Positions 43,134-53,240 of a stretch of DNA of 64,000 nucleotides are shown in pieces. This stretch comes from Methylobacterium radiodurans (lineage in GTDB: Bacteria > Pseudomonadota > Alphaproteobacteria > Rhizobiales > Beijerinckiaceae). Where the stretch lies: contig NZ_CP029551.1 in assembly GCF_003173735.1 (NCBI RefSeq), positions 1,057,001 through 1,121,000 of the forward strand. The letters are read 5' to 3'. Made by a program: the position numbers and the translations under genes. Numbering within the stretch: the stretch's first letter is position 1; every line of letters begins with the position of its first letter. The notes under the pieces are model-generated. The model was not told the DNA's origin. It did not search any database and saw nothing but the letters and a program-made list of their open reading frames with translations.

Positions 43134-44639
43134 GTGTGGGTCAGACGACTGGCCGCCATGGGGATCGGTCTTCTTCCGGCTTGGCAGGATGCGACTGCAC
43201 AGGATTTCGCCGAGGCCTCGTCCGAGTCTCTCCGCATTGCGACCGAAGTACCTTTCGTCCGCAACCTGCGTGGTGCTGGCGGGGACCCTCAGACGTCCGT
43301 GGCTCAGCCCGATACGTCCGCCAAGCCGTCAGCGAACCTGACGACCTCGGTCCAGGAACTGCTCGGTCCCTATGGGGACCCCGGCGGATACCGAAGCTTC
43401 CTTCAGCGGAACGGCATCAGCTACAGCCTGACCTACATCGGCGAGAGCTTCGCCAACGTCGCCGGCGGCTCTCGCCGGGGCGGCGTCGCCGAGGGACGCC
43501 TCGACCTGCAGTTCGACGCCGATCTCGAAGAGCTGCTGGATTGGCAGGGTGCACGCATCCATGCCAATCTCTACCAGATCCATGGTACCGGCCTGTCGCG
43601 CTACTTCGTCAACAACTTCATCACGGTCAGCGCCATCGAGGCGCTGCCTTCGTCGCGTCTCTACGAACTCTGGTTCGAGCAGCGTTGGTTCGACGACCGG
43701 TTCAGCCTCCGGATCGGTCAACTCGCCAGCGATACGGAGTTCGCCGTCAGCCAGACCGGCACGCTCTTCGTCAACTCGACATTCGGATGGCCCAACATCA
43801 TGGCCGTCGTCCTGCCGAGCGGTGGCCCCATCTATCCGCTCGCCACACCGGCCGTTCGGGCCAAGTACGTGCCCGACAAGAGCTTCTCGCTGCAGATCGG
43901 CGTGTTCGACGGCGATCCGGCCGGTGGCGCTCGGGTCGGGAACGACCTCGATCCCCAGCGGCGCAACCGGACGGGCACGAGCTTCCGCACGAACGATCCG
44001 GCCCTGGTCGTCGCGGAGGCGGCCTACGCCTACGGTCTCGAAGCGCACGACGACATCGAGCCCGGCACGTTCACGCTGGGCGGCTGGTACCACTTCGGCC
44101 GTTTCAACGACCTTCGAAAAGACGAGCAGCGCCGCCCGCTCGTCGATCCAGCCGGCACTGGGGTCGGCCGCTTCTATCGTGGGGACAGCGGCATCTATGC
44201 AATGATCGACCAGACCGTGTACCGCGAACCGGACGATCCGAATGATGGCGCGTCCGTGTTCGTGCGGGTGTCGTCCTCGCCGACCGACCGCAATCTGCTC
44301 GACTTCTACGTCGATGCTGGTATCGGCTACAAGGGCCTGCTGCCGGGCCGGTCAGACGACACGATGGGCGTGGCATTCGCGCTTTCGCAGGTCTCGCGCA
44401 GCACGTGTGGCTTCGATACGGACTCGATCCTCCTGGCAGGCTTGCCGGGTCCGCGCCGCAGCAGCGAGGCGGTGCTGGAGTTGACGTATCAAGCGGTGCT
44501 CGCCCCAGGCGTCACGCTGCAGCCCGACTTCCAATACGTCTTCCGACCGGGTGGCGGCATCGCCGACCCCCGCGACACGGACGGCGACAGAATCCACAAC
44601 GCGGCTGTGTTCGGACTGCGCGCAACGATCCGCTACTAA
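43134..44639 (+). CDS. OprB-family carbohydrate-selective porin
   Basis: 501-aa outer-membrane beta-barrel protein. The N-terminal export signal is short (VWVRRLAAMGIGLLPAWQDA). The body is rich in alternating aromatic strands (YSLTYIGESFANVAGGSRRG; LYELWFEQRWFDDRFSLRIG; FTLGGWYHFGRFNDL) and ends with aromatic Tyr (ATIRY), the usual barrel terminus. OprB porins admit sugars and other small solutes. GTG 43134 and 43131 both follow an AGGAAGGG site; ATG 43158 is a further option. Confidence 0.86.
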   Translation: MWVRRLAAMGIGLLPAWQDATAQDFAEASSESLRIATEVPFVRNLRGAGGDPQTSVAQPDTSAKPSANLTTSVQELLGPYGDPGGYRSFLQRNGISYSLTYIGESFANVAGGSRRGGVAEGRLDLQFDADLEELLDWQGARIHANLYQIHGTGLSRYFVNNFITVSAIEALPSSRLYELWFEQRWFDDRFSLRIGQLASDTEFAVSQTGTLFVNSTFGWPNIMAVVLPSGGPIYPLATPAVRAKYVPDKSFSLQIGVFDGDPAGGARVGNDLDPQRRNRTGTSFRTNDPALVVAEAAYAYGLEAHDDIEPGTFTLGGWYHFGRFNDLRKDEQRRPLVDPAGTGVGRFYRGDSGIYAMIDQTVYREPDDPNDGASVFVRVSSSPTDRNLLDFYVDAGIGYKGLLPGRSDDTMGVAFALSQVSRSTCGFDTDSILLAGLPGPRRSSEAVLELTYQAVLAPGVTLQPDFQYVFRPGGGIADPRDTDGDRIHNAAVFGLRATIRY

Positions 44640-45109
44640 ACGTGCGCACGCGGCCTCCTGATGCCGGAAACGCGGATCGTTTCAGCTACGCTCGGAGCGG
44701 TCGGGAGGTCGTCGCAGACGGAATGGTATCGAAACGCTCAATCGGGTGAGGTCTTCGCCCGGCCCGATGACTGGCATGCGCCGCCGACGTACCGCCACCG
44801 GTGTGATCGCACTGTCGGTCGCCGATCCAGCCTCGACCCTGTCTCCGGACGAGAATGATCAAACATCTAGGGCGCGGATCCGGGCTTCCACCAAATCATA
44901 TTGGTGCCTCGACCCTTTCCGGACCGAACAAGGTGCGTGTGATTGGCTTGCACTCCTGATTCGCTATCAAGCTCATGTATTAAGGCTCATTTCCATAAAT
45001 GATATCTTCCTTATGATGGCCGTGCACTGCACGTGGAGCATAGATGCTGGTGCGATCTCGATGGAGATATATTTTGAGCCGCTGCCGGGCATGATGCCGA
45101 ATTTTGATG
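44640..45109. other. No gene seen
   Basis: About 470 bases after the porin. Partly AT-richer than average; no convincing frame or hairpin. Confidence 0.4.
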
Positions 45110-45325
45110 TTAGCTCAGGCCGAGTCCGCGGATGAGCAGGACGCTGATGGCGAGCAGGACGAGGAGCGATCCGGTCACCGCGAGCGTGACGCGGGCGCCG
45201 ACCCGGGCGAGCACGCGCACGTCGACGCCGAGGCCGAGCGCGGCCATCGACACCACGGTGAGAAAGCCCGCCAGCTTCGAGATCGGCGCCACCGACGCGT
45301 CCGGCACCAGGGCACCAAGATTATG
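45110..45325 (-). pseudogene. YeiH-type sulfate exporter, C-terminal fragment
   Basis: The reverse frame reads LVPDASVAPISKLAGFLTVV, SMAALGLGVDVRVLARVGAR, VTLAVTGSLLVLLAISVLLI and RGLGLS. This is the last helix pair of YeiH-like putative sulfate exporters (conserved M-A-A-L-G-L). Upstream of about 45325 the similarity stops, so only about 70 of some 340 residues remain. Confidence 0.6.
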
Positions 45326-46611
45326 GATTAGGAGCCTCTCAGAGAGGCGATTGCGCAAATCGCATACAACGTCGACCAAATTGTCTGATTTTAGACCAGG
45401 GCGATCCAGAGAATCGGTCGGGGACAAAGGAAGTCAGGATGAAGCGTGGCTAGAAGGCGAGCACGAAGCAAGTAGTTCTGAAGCTGTCGCGGATCGAGGC
45501 GCCGACGTCATCGTCCGACTGTTGGTATCGATGCAGCGGTCATCGCGCAATCCGCTTGCGGCGTGCCCGGTTGACGGCACCGGACGGCCCCAGATCGTCC
45601 TGGGTCCGGGGGGCGCTTGGGCGCACCGCACCACTACGTCAAACCTCAGAGGTTCTCGCCCTCAAGGTCGACCAGACCGCACGTTGACCTGAACAAGGCC
45701 GCGCTTCGCGCGATTGTCGAGATACAGGTCTGGCCCGGCGGAGTCCTCAGTGGTCATGGGTGCGACCGCAGCGCACGAGATCCACGACCGCATATAGGCT
45801 GCGCTGCGTCGGAACCTGCACGGTGTCGTGCAGCATCCCGTCGATGCGGCGCACAAGGTCAAGAACCCCAGGGTCCGTATGATTTGGGGTGCCCGTTGCC
45901 CTCGCTGATCGGTCGTTCGGAGCAAGGGTCGTGAATAGCGTGACGGTGGACAGGACCGGTATGGCACTGCACTTGGAGTGCAGCCGATCGGAAACGTGGA
46001 ATCAATCATGTATTTCGATTGTCAGGACGGTCCAGAGCGCCTTCCGGATGGTTCTGCCAACACTATTGGTCGGTAGGATTTCGACGCTGCGAATCTCGGC
46101 AGGCTAATTGGCTCAGAGCGAATGTGTGGGAAGGCAGCCTCTGCAAGGGTTTCAGAGTCAGTGGGTGGCTGCGTCGAGAGGATTGGACTGCGGACATCGT
46201 TCCTGCAACTGCCGGACCGATGCGGCCCCGCGGAATCTTGCGGCCGAAGCCACGCCTGACAACGGATCCGAAGAAGCCTGGGAGCGGTAACCCATCTTCT
46301 CTCGATCTCGGTCGACCGTGTCCATCGACGTCGCGCCTCGGTTCCGCTCGAAACAGGCCGTGGATGCGACCGACTCGGCACCATCGATCTATGTCGTCAA
46401 GTGAAGCGTTCGAACTTTGACACGATCGAGCCACGCGCGAGGCAAGACGCGACGCTAGCTAGATTTCGGCGCACGGCTCGCCATGCAACTGCGGTCAGTC
46501 TGGGATCGTGCAAGTCGCTTGAAGATGAAGATCCGAGCGGGACTGTGCGAGCGAGGGTCGGGCGCGACATTAATAGACAAACGCATATGGCAAAGATTTG
46601 CTTGGAGGCCT
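45326..46611. other. Long gene-poor stretch
   Basis: Nearly 1.3 kb with no frame that looks coding on either strand. It begins at the breakpoint of the exporter fragment and ends with the GGAGG site of the DUF1275 gene. Probably decayed DNA left by recombination. Confidence 0.45.
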
Positions 46612-47352
46612 GTGAAGTTGAATAAGTCCTTTCCTGAAAATTCGGCAATCCGGGTATCACTTGCCGTGGCGCTTTCTGCATTGGCCGGAGCGTCGGACTC
46701 GATCGGATTTCTGGAGCATTCCCAGCTTTTTATGTCGTTCATGAGCGGCAACACGACGCGTTTCGGCGTGTCGGCTAGTTTGTTCGACTGGGTAGGCGTG
46801 ACAAGGTTTGGCAGCACCATTGCCTTGTTCTGTTTCGGGGCGTTCTCCGGCACATTGCTGGCGGCATGGTCGGGACAATGGCGCCTCTCGGTGCTTCTGA
46901 GCGTACAGGCCTTCCTCTTCGCGATCGGCAACCTGCTTCCGGAGGGGCCCGAGGCGTTCCCGCTGCATGCCTACCCGGTGGTCTTCGCTCTGGGCATACT
47001 GAATGCGACGCTTCAGGACGAGGGTGGACGAAGCATCGCTCTCACCTACGTCACGGGCACCGTGGTGCGGTTTGGAACCGGCCTCGCGAACATGGTCTTG
47101 CACAAGCCCGCCCCGTCGTTCTGGATCCAGGCGCCTCTCTGGGTCGGTCTGACCTCCGGTGCGGTCGCCGGAGGCTTCCTCCAGTCTTCCCTAGGCCCCC
47201 AGGCGTTTCTCGTTCCCGCCGCCTTTTCCGGAGCGCTGGCGGTGATCGCCTTCGGCCTGACGGTCGCTCTTCCAGGAAGCTCCTACGTTTCGAGCGAATG
47301 GTCGGCTCAGCCCGATGCCCATCCGGACGCGCCGGCTACGGTCAGACCTTGA
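46612..47352 (+). CDS. DUF1275 (YoaK-like) membrane protein
   Basis: 246-aa protein with about six hydrophobic helices. Family signature: LSALAGASDSIGFLEHSQLF followed by SFMSGNTTRFGVSAS in the first third, and GGRSIALTYVTGTVVRFGTG in the middle. DUF1275 proteins are inner-membrane proteins of unknown function, possibly transporters. GTG 46612 is chosen because GGAGG lies 5 bases before it; earlier in-frame starts add residues that do not resemble the family. No obvious operon partners. Confidence 0.85.
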   Translation: MKLNKSFPENSAIRVSLAVALSALAGASDSIGFLEHSQLFMSFMSGNTTRFGVSASLFDWVGVTRFGSTIALFCFGAFSGTLLAAWSGQWRLSVLLSVQAFLFAIGNLLPEGPEAFPLHAYPVVFALGILNATLQDEGGRSIALTYVTGTVVRFGTGLANMVLHKPAPSFWIQAPLWVGLTSGAVAGGFLQSSLGPQAFLVPAAFSGALAVIAFGLTVALPGSSYVSSEWSAQPDAHPDAPATVRP

Positions 47353-48150
47353 AGGTGCGCGGCGGTCGTTCCATGGTTGCGGCGCCGTGCGCGCGGATCG
47401 AGGGCATGTCCGCTGGGAATCGCTACCAGCCGCGACCGCGCCGATCAGGCGGATCTCGCAATTCGGCGAACGTCCAGCACGTCGACGATCCTAGGGTCGA
47501 CGCTGACGGCCCGATGAACGCTCAGGCACCACGCGTTCGTATCGATATCGGGGCGATCGTCCATCGTCGTTTCGTGTGCGCTATTGCCGGCCGACCGCGG
47601 CACGCACCACGCGCGGCGACGGGCAGGTGGTCTCCACGGGGCCGTCGGGCGCGGTTGCCGCGCCTGTTCTTCAGCCATTCGCGTTTCGGCGTCGAGCTGC
47701 GCGGCGTTTACGCAACTTGCACCGGACCGCCTCGGCTCCTTCCGGAGCCGCGCGATCGGCAGCGCTGAAAGCCTTGGCCGGCGGCGCGGACCTCGACGAC
47801 GCAACGCGCCGCCGGCAGCCCGCGCCGTCTGTCGAGAGTCGGAATCCGGTGCGGGCTTCGGATGCGGGCGGCGGACGCCGAGGCCGCCTCGTCCCTCGCG
47901 CGATGGATTTCCGGCCCTCCGTCCGCGCGCCGCGGCAGCGCCGCCCCGGGCCGGCTCCGGTGCTTCCATGGGCGGGAGACCAATCCCATGCGCGAGGAGC
48001 GGCGGAACTTCCTTGTTGCCGCGACCGGAGAACAAGCCGCGGCGGGCGAGCTCGGTGGCCGACGCGCAGGCGTCGGCCACCGGATGCGCCGTGCTTCCGG
48101 CGGATCGACGGAGCGGACGACCACGTCCGAGAGCGGTCGGATGCAGAGGC
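47353..48150. other. No convincing gene
   Basis: About 800 bases between DUF1275 and the acyltransferase. Frames are open on both strands because GC is very high, but all have Arg/Pro/Ala-skewed products typical of shadows. Confidence 0.4.
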
Positions 48151-50070
48151 TCACAGGTGTGATTGCGTTTCGTCGGGCCGGCAACCGAATACGGCTGCGG
48201 CTGCGGCTGCGACCATGCGCGCGCCGTCGACCGAAAGATGGTGCGCGTCGAAATAGAGCGGTCGGTTCCCGCTGACGATGGCGCAGGTCTTGTCCGTGCA
48301 GAGGGTCTCGCTGGGGCGCACGATCTCCACGCCCGCTTCGACGAGCATCTGCCGGGCCAGCTCGAGATACGCGGTGGCATGATCGACGGCCTTTGGACAG
48401 ATGCCGGCGACCGGTGACAGCGGCTTGGTCCGGGAAAGATTGGCGAGGCGGTGAGGCACGTCGAAGTCGTTCGCCGGCACCGCATCGATCAGGATGACGC
48501 GCCGCCCGTCCTCTCGCAGCGATCTGACGGCGTTGAGGAGGCCGTCGTCCAAATCGTCCAGCTCCGCGTAGGTTCGGTTTGCCCAGAAACCGACGATGAA
48601 GACGGTACGGACCTGCGGCTGGTTGCCGAGCCATCCCAGGACAGCTCGATTGTGCTCCGCGCATCCAGGGAGTTCCGGCAGATCGACCAGCAGGAAAGGC
48701 GGACATTTCGATGCGGTCAGCTGCGCGAGGGACGTCCCGTTGTGGGCAGCATGCTCTGCCAGCGCGTATGAGAGTTCCACCCCGTGACTGTCGCCCCACA
48801 CAGCATAGGTCGGAACGGTGTTCGGCGTACCGAGTGCGCAGGGTTCCACCTGTCCCACGATCCGTCCGACGGCGCCGTGGCAGGCTTCCCGGAGCGGGCT
48901 GAAACCGCCGGCGGCCGCATCGAAGGCCACGACTTCCGGAGCGAAGCGTCCCGGCCAGCCGTCCAGGAGGCGCAACGCGGCCGATCCAACGAACAGGACC
49001 GAGGATGCCACGGCGACATGGCCGAGAAGTCGGCCGCGTCGGATCGTACGGGGCGAACGGAACGGGCGTTCGACGAAGCGCCACGACAGGAAGGCCGCCA
49101 CGACCATCGCGCAGAGCGCGCCGACCTGAGCCGCCCCTTGCAGCGGGCGGTCGAGGACGTAGCGGGCGAATACGATGATCGGCCAGTGCCAGAGATAGAG
49201 GGAATACGAAAGCAGCCCTACGAAGACCGCCGGCCGCCACCCGAGCGCTCGGCCGACGGGCGTGCCGGGTGCCGCGTGGATGACGAGCGCCGTGCCCAGT
49301 ACCGGATAGAGCGCATTGAGGCCCGGGAACGGCGTGTCCTGCGTGAACCCGAATGCGGCGTAGAGGATCAGGCCCAGACCCGCCGCCGCCGCTGCGAGCC
49401 GCACGCTCGGGCGGCTGATGCTCGGCACGGCGCCGATCGCCAGCAGCGAGCCGGTCAGCAGTTCCCAAGCACGGGTCGGCAACATGTAGAAGGTGAAGTT
49501 CGGATGGTCGGCGAGAAGCGCGATGCCGAGGACGAGCGAAGCGAGCGCGAGTGTCCACACGACCGCGGCACGCCGGTTCGATCCGAAGGCGTGCAGCGCC
49601 GCGAGCAGCAGCGGGAAGGCAAGGTAGAACTGCTCCTCCACGGCAAGCGACCATGTGTGCAGCAAGGGCAAGGTATGGACGTCGCTGGCGAAATAGCCGG
49701 CCTCCTGGGCGAACAGCACGTTGGAGCCGAAGAGGAGCGTGGCCCAGATGGTGCGCGGCACGGGTCGAAGGTGCGACGGCAGAAGCACGAAGGCGGACAA
49801 CACCAGCACGACGGCGAGAACCGCGATCAGAGCGGGCAGGATGCGACGTGCCCTTCTTTCGTAGAAGGTTAGAAGGGAGAACCGGCCCTCGTCGATCTGG
49901 CGCGCGACGATCGACGTGATGAGGAAACCGGAGATGACGAAGAAGATGTCCACGCCGACATAGCCTCCCGCCAACCAGGGAACGCCGAGATGGAAGAGGA
50001 CGACCAGGCTGACCGCGAGTGCGCGCAACCCATCCAGGTCGGACCGGTACTCGATATCCATTCCTGTCAC
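48151..50070 (-). CDS. Acyltransferase-3 / SGNH fusion (OafA-like)
   Basis: 639-aa membrane enzyme. The N-terminal acyltransferase-3 domain has about ten helices (YRSDLDGLRALAVSLVVLFH; GGYVGVDIFFVISGFLI; LLHTWSLAVEEQFYLAFPLL). A C-terminal periplasmic SGNH hydrolase-fold domain follows, with VWGDSHGVELSYALAEH (Ser of GDSH) and LYFDAHHLSVDGARM (Asp-x-x-His). Such fusions O-acetylate lipopolysaccharide, peptidoglycan or exopolysaccharide, the SGNH part transferring the acyl group. It is a single gene, so the acceptor is unknown. The start MTGMDIEYRS at 50070 is standard. Confidence 0.9.
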   Translation of the reverse strand: MTGMDIEYRSDLDGLRALAVSLVVLFHLGVPWLAGGYVGVDIFFVISGFLITSIVARQIDEGRFSLLTFYERRARRILPALIAVLAVVLVLSAFVLLPSHLRPVPRTIWATLLFGSNVLFAQEAGYFASDVHTLPLLHTWSLAVEEQFYLAFPLLLAALHAFGSNRRAAVVWTLALASLVLGIALLADHPNFTFYMLPTRAWELLTGSLLAIGAVPSISRPSVRLAAAAAGLGLILYAAFGFTQDTPFPGLNALYPVLGTALVIHAAPGTPVGRALGWRPAVFVGLLSYSLYLWHWPIIVFARYVLDRPLQGAAQVGALCAMVVAAFLSWRFVERPFRSPRTIRRGRLLGHVAVASSVLFVGSAALRLLDGWPGRFAPEVVAFDAAAGGFSPLREACHGAVGRIVGQVEPCALGTPNTVPTYAVWGDSHGVELSYALAEHAAHNGTSLAQLTASKCPPFLLVDLPELPGCAEHNRAVLGWLGNQPQVRTVFIVGFWANRTYAELDDLDDGLLNAVRSLREDGRRVILIDAVPANDFDVPHRLANLSRTKPLSPVAGICPKAVDHATAYLELARQMLVEAGVEIVRPSETLCTDKTCAIVSGNRPLYFDAHHLSVDGARMVAAAAAAVFGCRPDETQSHL

Positions 50071-51032
50071 CTGGCCTTCGTCTGCCGCCGATGTCGGACT
50101 TCGGATCCTCGAATTCTCCGTCAGGCCGCCTTGGTTGTTCGCCGCCGTTCTCGCGCGGCGATGGTATCGAGCGGTTTTTCTCGATCGACGGGCGTGAACT
50201 TCATGCTGAATTCTTCATCTGTCCGGCATGCGAGCATGTCGACGGCCCTTCGCGCGAGAAACTGCGTGATATCGGACTCTTCCGATCTCGGCCGGCACGA
50301 TCCATCCCGAGCGCGATCAAGGTGGCGATCGAGGCGCAGGCGCCCCGAATCCGATGTTGCGTGACGTCGCGGCAATGAAGTTTGATCGTGGTCAAATCGA
50401 GCGCACGAGTTCCTCCCTGCTCGGCATGGCGAACGTTGCGGCCGTCGACGGATCGTCCGACGATGGCGGCGCGCGGGGAGCGTCACATCATGAGGCACGG
50501 GCAGATCCGCCGGGGCCTGTACGTCGAGGTGCCGGTCGGATTGCCGGAACGTCGCTGATCCGGACGTGCTCGACGTCGCCACGTGACCGAACCGCCGAGA
50601 TCCGCCTCGATGCGGCCTCCGCCGACCTGCCGCTCCCGCCTCCGACCGCCAGTCGCCATGCCTCGAGGTCGGACCGGTCGGCGCCGCGGCCGTCTCGAGG
50701 GCCGTTCGTCCGGACCGAAGACGCGGCGATCCGACGCCGTTCGTCACGGAAGCGCCGACACGCAGGCGCCGAGATGCGAAGCGCCGGACGTGCCCCGAGC
50801 ATGCCCGGCTCGAATCCGGTACGCCGTCCACCCCACCGTCACAGGAAGGCGCTGGCTCGCACCGCGGCCGCGCGAGGCATCGGGAAGGCCTCGCGCGGAA
50901 CTTCATTCCGATGGTCTCGCCGTCCTGCGGTGGTTTGAATGCGAGGTCGGCACGCGAACCGATCAGGGCGAGGCTGCTCGGCAACAGAAAGCGGATGGCC
51001 GGACGGCCAAGATGTGATATGGACGCCGCGTC
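50071..51032. other. No convincing gene
   Basis: About 960 bases between the acyltransferase and the metal-efflux cluster. A reverse frame near 50125-50400 has a short protein-like stretch (EESDITQFLARRAVDMLACR) but shifts frame, suggesting a broken small gene. The 3' part should contain the promoter of the metal cluster. Confidence 0.4.
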
Positions 51033-51422
51033 ATGTCGGCGACCCGGTCCCTTTGGCGCGAACTCCTCACGATCGTCCAGGTCGTGATGTTTGCCGCCTT
51101 CTCGATGGCGGGCGCGGGTCATGCGCATGCAGGCGCCAGCCACGCCGGCTATCCGAAGGTGGCTGTGGTCGACCATTCCGACAAATCGGATGCCGAGCTG
51201 TCGCGCGGCCTGTCAGACGACGTGGAACAACGGGACAACGGCGACGCATCGGCCGCACAATGCGGGATGAGCTGCTGCTGCCAAGCCTCGCTCGCGCGCT
51301 GGTATTGTGCGGCCGTGCCCGTCTCCTGGCGTCTGGAGCGGACCTTGGCCGGGATCCGCGTCGTCGCGTTTGACAGCGTGAGTCCCGAGACGCTACCCGA
51401 GCCCCCTCGAACCTTCGCCTGA
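51033..51422 (+). CDS. Exported His/Cys-containing leader protein of metal cluster
   Basis: 129-aa protein with an N-terminal signal or anchor helix (LLTIVQVVMFAAFSMAGAGH), then His-containing AHAGASHAGY and a cysteine cluster CGMSCCCQASLARWYC. Position at the head of a heavy-metal efflux set, with His and Cys ligands, suggests a periplasmic copper or other metal binder or a CopL-like helper. No named family fits clearly. The adaptor gene starts 83 bases on. Confidence 0.58.
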   Translation: MSATRSLWRELLTIVQVVMFAAFSMAGAGHAHAGASHAGYPKVAVVDHSDKSDAELSRGLSDDVEQRDNGDASAAQCGMSCCCQASLARWYCAAVPVSWRLERTLAGIRVVAFDSVSPETLPEPPRTFA

Positions 51423-51505
51423 GGTCCGCGCTTCGACGCGCGTTCCGAGCGGTCGCCTGCGGAAGGTCGCCGCCGGCCTCCCATATCGCGAAGGCTTGAT
51501 TCTCC

Positions 51506-53227
51506 ATGCGTTCACTCTCCGCCTCCGCTCTGCGGATGGCCGTCCTGACGCTCGCCCTTTGGGCTTGCGCGCCGACGACTTCCTTCTCCCACGAAGGTCA
51601 CGACCACGGCAGCGAAGCACAGGGTCCGCCGATGTCGACCGCGCCGCGCGGTACATCCAGCACGGATGCCCTCGAACTGGTGGCGATCGCCCGCGGCGGG
51701 CGGCTGGCGGTCTTCCTCGACCGCGCGGGCACGAACGAGCCGGTGACGGACGCCGCCGTGCAGGCGGAGACGCCCGAAGGACCGGCCGCCGGCACGCCGA
51801 TGCCGGACGGCAGCTACGCGTTCGACGCTCCCTGGAGCGCCCATCCCGGCGAGCACGAGGTGCTGTTCACCGTGACGGCCGCCGGTGCCGCCGACATGTT
51901 TCCGGTCACGCTGGTCGTTCCGGAGCCGCAACCGGCGCCCCAGGCGGCGGGCGCTTCCGCCTGGACGATCGGCCTCGCGGCGGCCCACGACTTCCGGCGC
52001 CACCTCAAGGAGGCTGATCCGCTCCCGCTGGCGATCGGGGGAATCGGCTTTCTCCTGGGCATCGCCGTCACGCTTCTGATGCGTGGACGGCGCTACCTGC
52101 CCGCCACCGCCCTGGTCGCGCTCGTCGTTGCCCTCGCATTCGCGCCCCGTGCCTTCGCGGACGAAGGCCATGGCGGGACCGGCGCACCTGCGCCCCAGAT
52201 TCTTCAGATGGCGGCGCCGAGCTCCCAGGACCTGGCGCGACGCCAGCCGGACGGATCGATCTTCGTGCCGAAGCCGACGCAGCGTGTCCTCGCGGTCAGG
52301 ACCGTGGTGATCGCCTCCGATACCCTCCGTCGGACGATCGAACTCCCGGGCCGCATCGTTCCCGATCCGAGCGCCAGCGGCGTGGTCCAGTCCTCGGTCG
52401 GCGGCCGCCTTTCCCCTCCGGAGTCCGGAATCTTCCCACGGCTCGGCACGAAGGTGCGGAAGGGAGAGGTGCTGGCCTACGTGACGCCCCCGGTGCAGGC
52501 GGTGGACGTCTCCGACATGCGCCAGCGCCAGGGCGAGCTCGACCAGCAGATCGTGATCGTCGAGCGGCGGGTCGAGCGCTACCGCAAGCTCGCGCCAGGT
52601 GGTGCCGTCTCGCAGGTTCAGCTCGAGGACGCCCAGGCCGAGCTGAAAGGCCTGCTCGACCGCCGCTCGGCCCTCGACAACATCCGCCAGCAGCCCGAGG
52701 CGCTCAAGGCACCGGTCGACGGAGTCATCGCGGAGGCGAACGCGGTCGCCGGCCAGATGGCGAGCCCCGGCGTGCAGGTCTTCCAGATCGTCGATCCGAC
52801 GCGCCTCTGGGTCGAGGCCCTGAGCTTCGACGCGCTGGCCGGCGGGCAGGACGCCACCGCACGCATGGCGAGCGGCCGGATGCTCCGTCTTGCCTACATG
52901 GGCGCGGGACTGGCCGACCGCAGCCAGGCCGTTCCCTTGCATTTCGCGGTGCAGGGCGCGCCGCCGGAACTGCGCACCGGGCAGTTCGTCACGGTGCTGG
53001 CCGCGACCGACGCGCAGCAGGCGGGATTGTCGCTGCCGCGCATGAGCGTGGTCCGCGGCGGAAACGGACAGAACATCGTCTACGAGCACACCGCCCCCGA
53101 GCGCTTCCAACCGCGCGAGGTGCGCGTCGAGCCCCTCGACGCAGGCCACGTTCTGGTCGTGTCCGGACTGGTGCCGGGCAAGCGGATCGTGACCCAGGGT
53201 GCCGAACTCCTCAACCAGGTCCGCTGA
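51506..53227 (+). CDS. RND efflux adaptor (CusB/CzcB-like) with extra N-terminal domain
   Basis: 573-aa membrane-fusion protein. Signal peptide, then a metal-type motif [12 protein letters not shown], a beta-rich extra domain (about 45-150), a transmembrane helix ([18 protein letters not shown]) and a second hydrophobic stretch ending at a further DEGHGG. The HlyD-like body follows: [20 protein letters not shown], a helical hairpin ([20 protein letters not shown]) and barrel ([20 protein letters not shown]). It links the RND pump to TolC in the envelope. Family members are usually about 400 aa, so the N-terminal 200 residues are an addition. The pump gene starts 14 bases later. Confidence 0.85.
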   Translation: MRSLSASALRMAVLTLALWACAPTTSFSHEGHDHGSEAQGPPMSTAPRGTSSTDALELVAIARGGRLAVFLDRAGTNEPVTDAAVQAETPEGPAAGTPMPDGSYAFDAPWSAHPGEHEVLFTVTAAGAADMFPVTLVVPEPQPAPQAAGASAWTIGLAAAHDFRRHLKEADPLPLAIGGIGFLLGIAVTLLMRGRRYLPATALVALVVALAFAPRAFADEGHGGTGAPAPQILQMAAPSSQDLARRQPDGSIFVPKPTQRVLAVRTVVIASDTLRRTIELPGRIVPDPSASGVVQSSVGGRLSPPESGIFPRLGTKVRKGEVLAYVTPPVQAVDVSDMRQRQGELDQQIVIVERRVERYRKLAPGGAVSQVQLEDAQAELKGLLDRRSALDNIRQQPEALKAPVDGVIAEANAVAGQMASPGVQVFQIVDPTRLWVEALSFDALAGGQDATARMASGRMLRLAYMGAGLADRSQAVPLHFAVQGAPPELRTGQFVTVLAATDAQQAGLSLPRMSVVRGGNGQNIVYEHTAPERFQPREVRVEPLDAGHVLVVSGLVPGKRIVTQGAELLNQVR

Positions 53228-53240
53228 GGAGAGGCGCCCG

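Noticed and set aside
47445..48485. Long reverse frame downstream of the acyltransferase
   Set aside because: Arg/Pro/Ala-rich product overlapping the real acyltransferase in another frame; a high-GC shadow.
50121..51176. Long reverse frame before the metal cluster
   Set aside because: It overlaps the Cys/His leader gene and is mostly Arg-rich; only its last 60 residues look protein-like, possibly a broken small gene.
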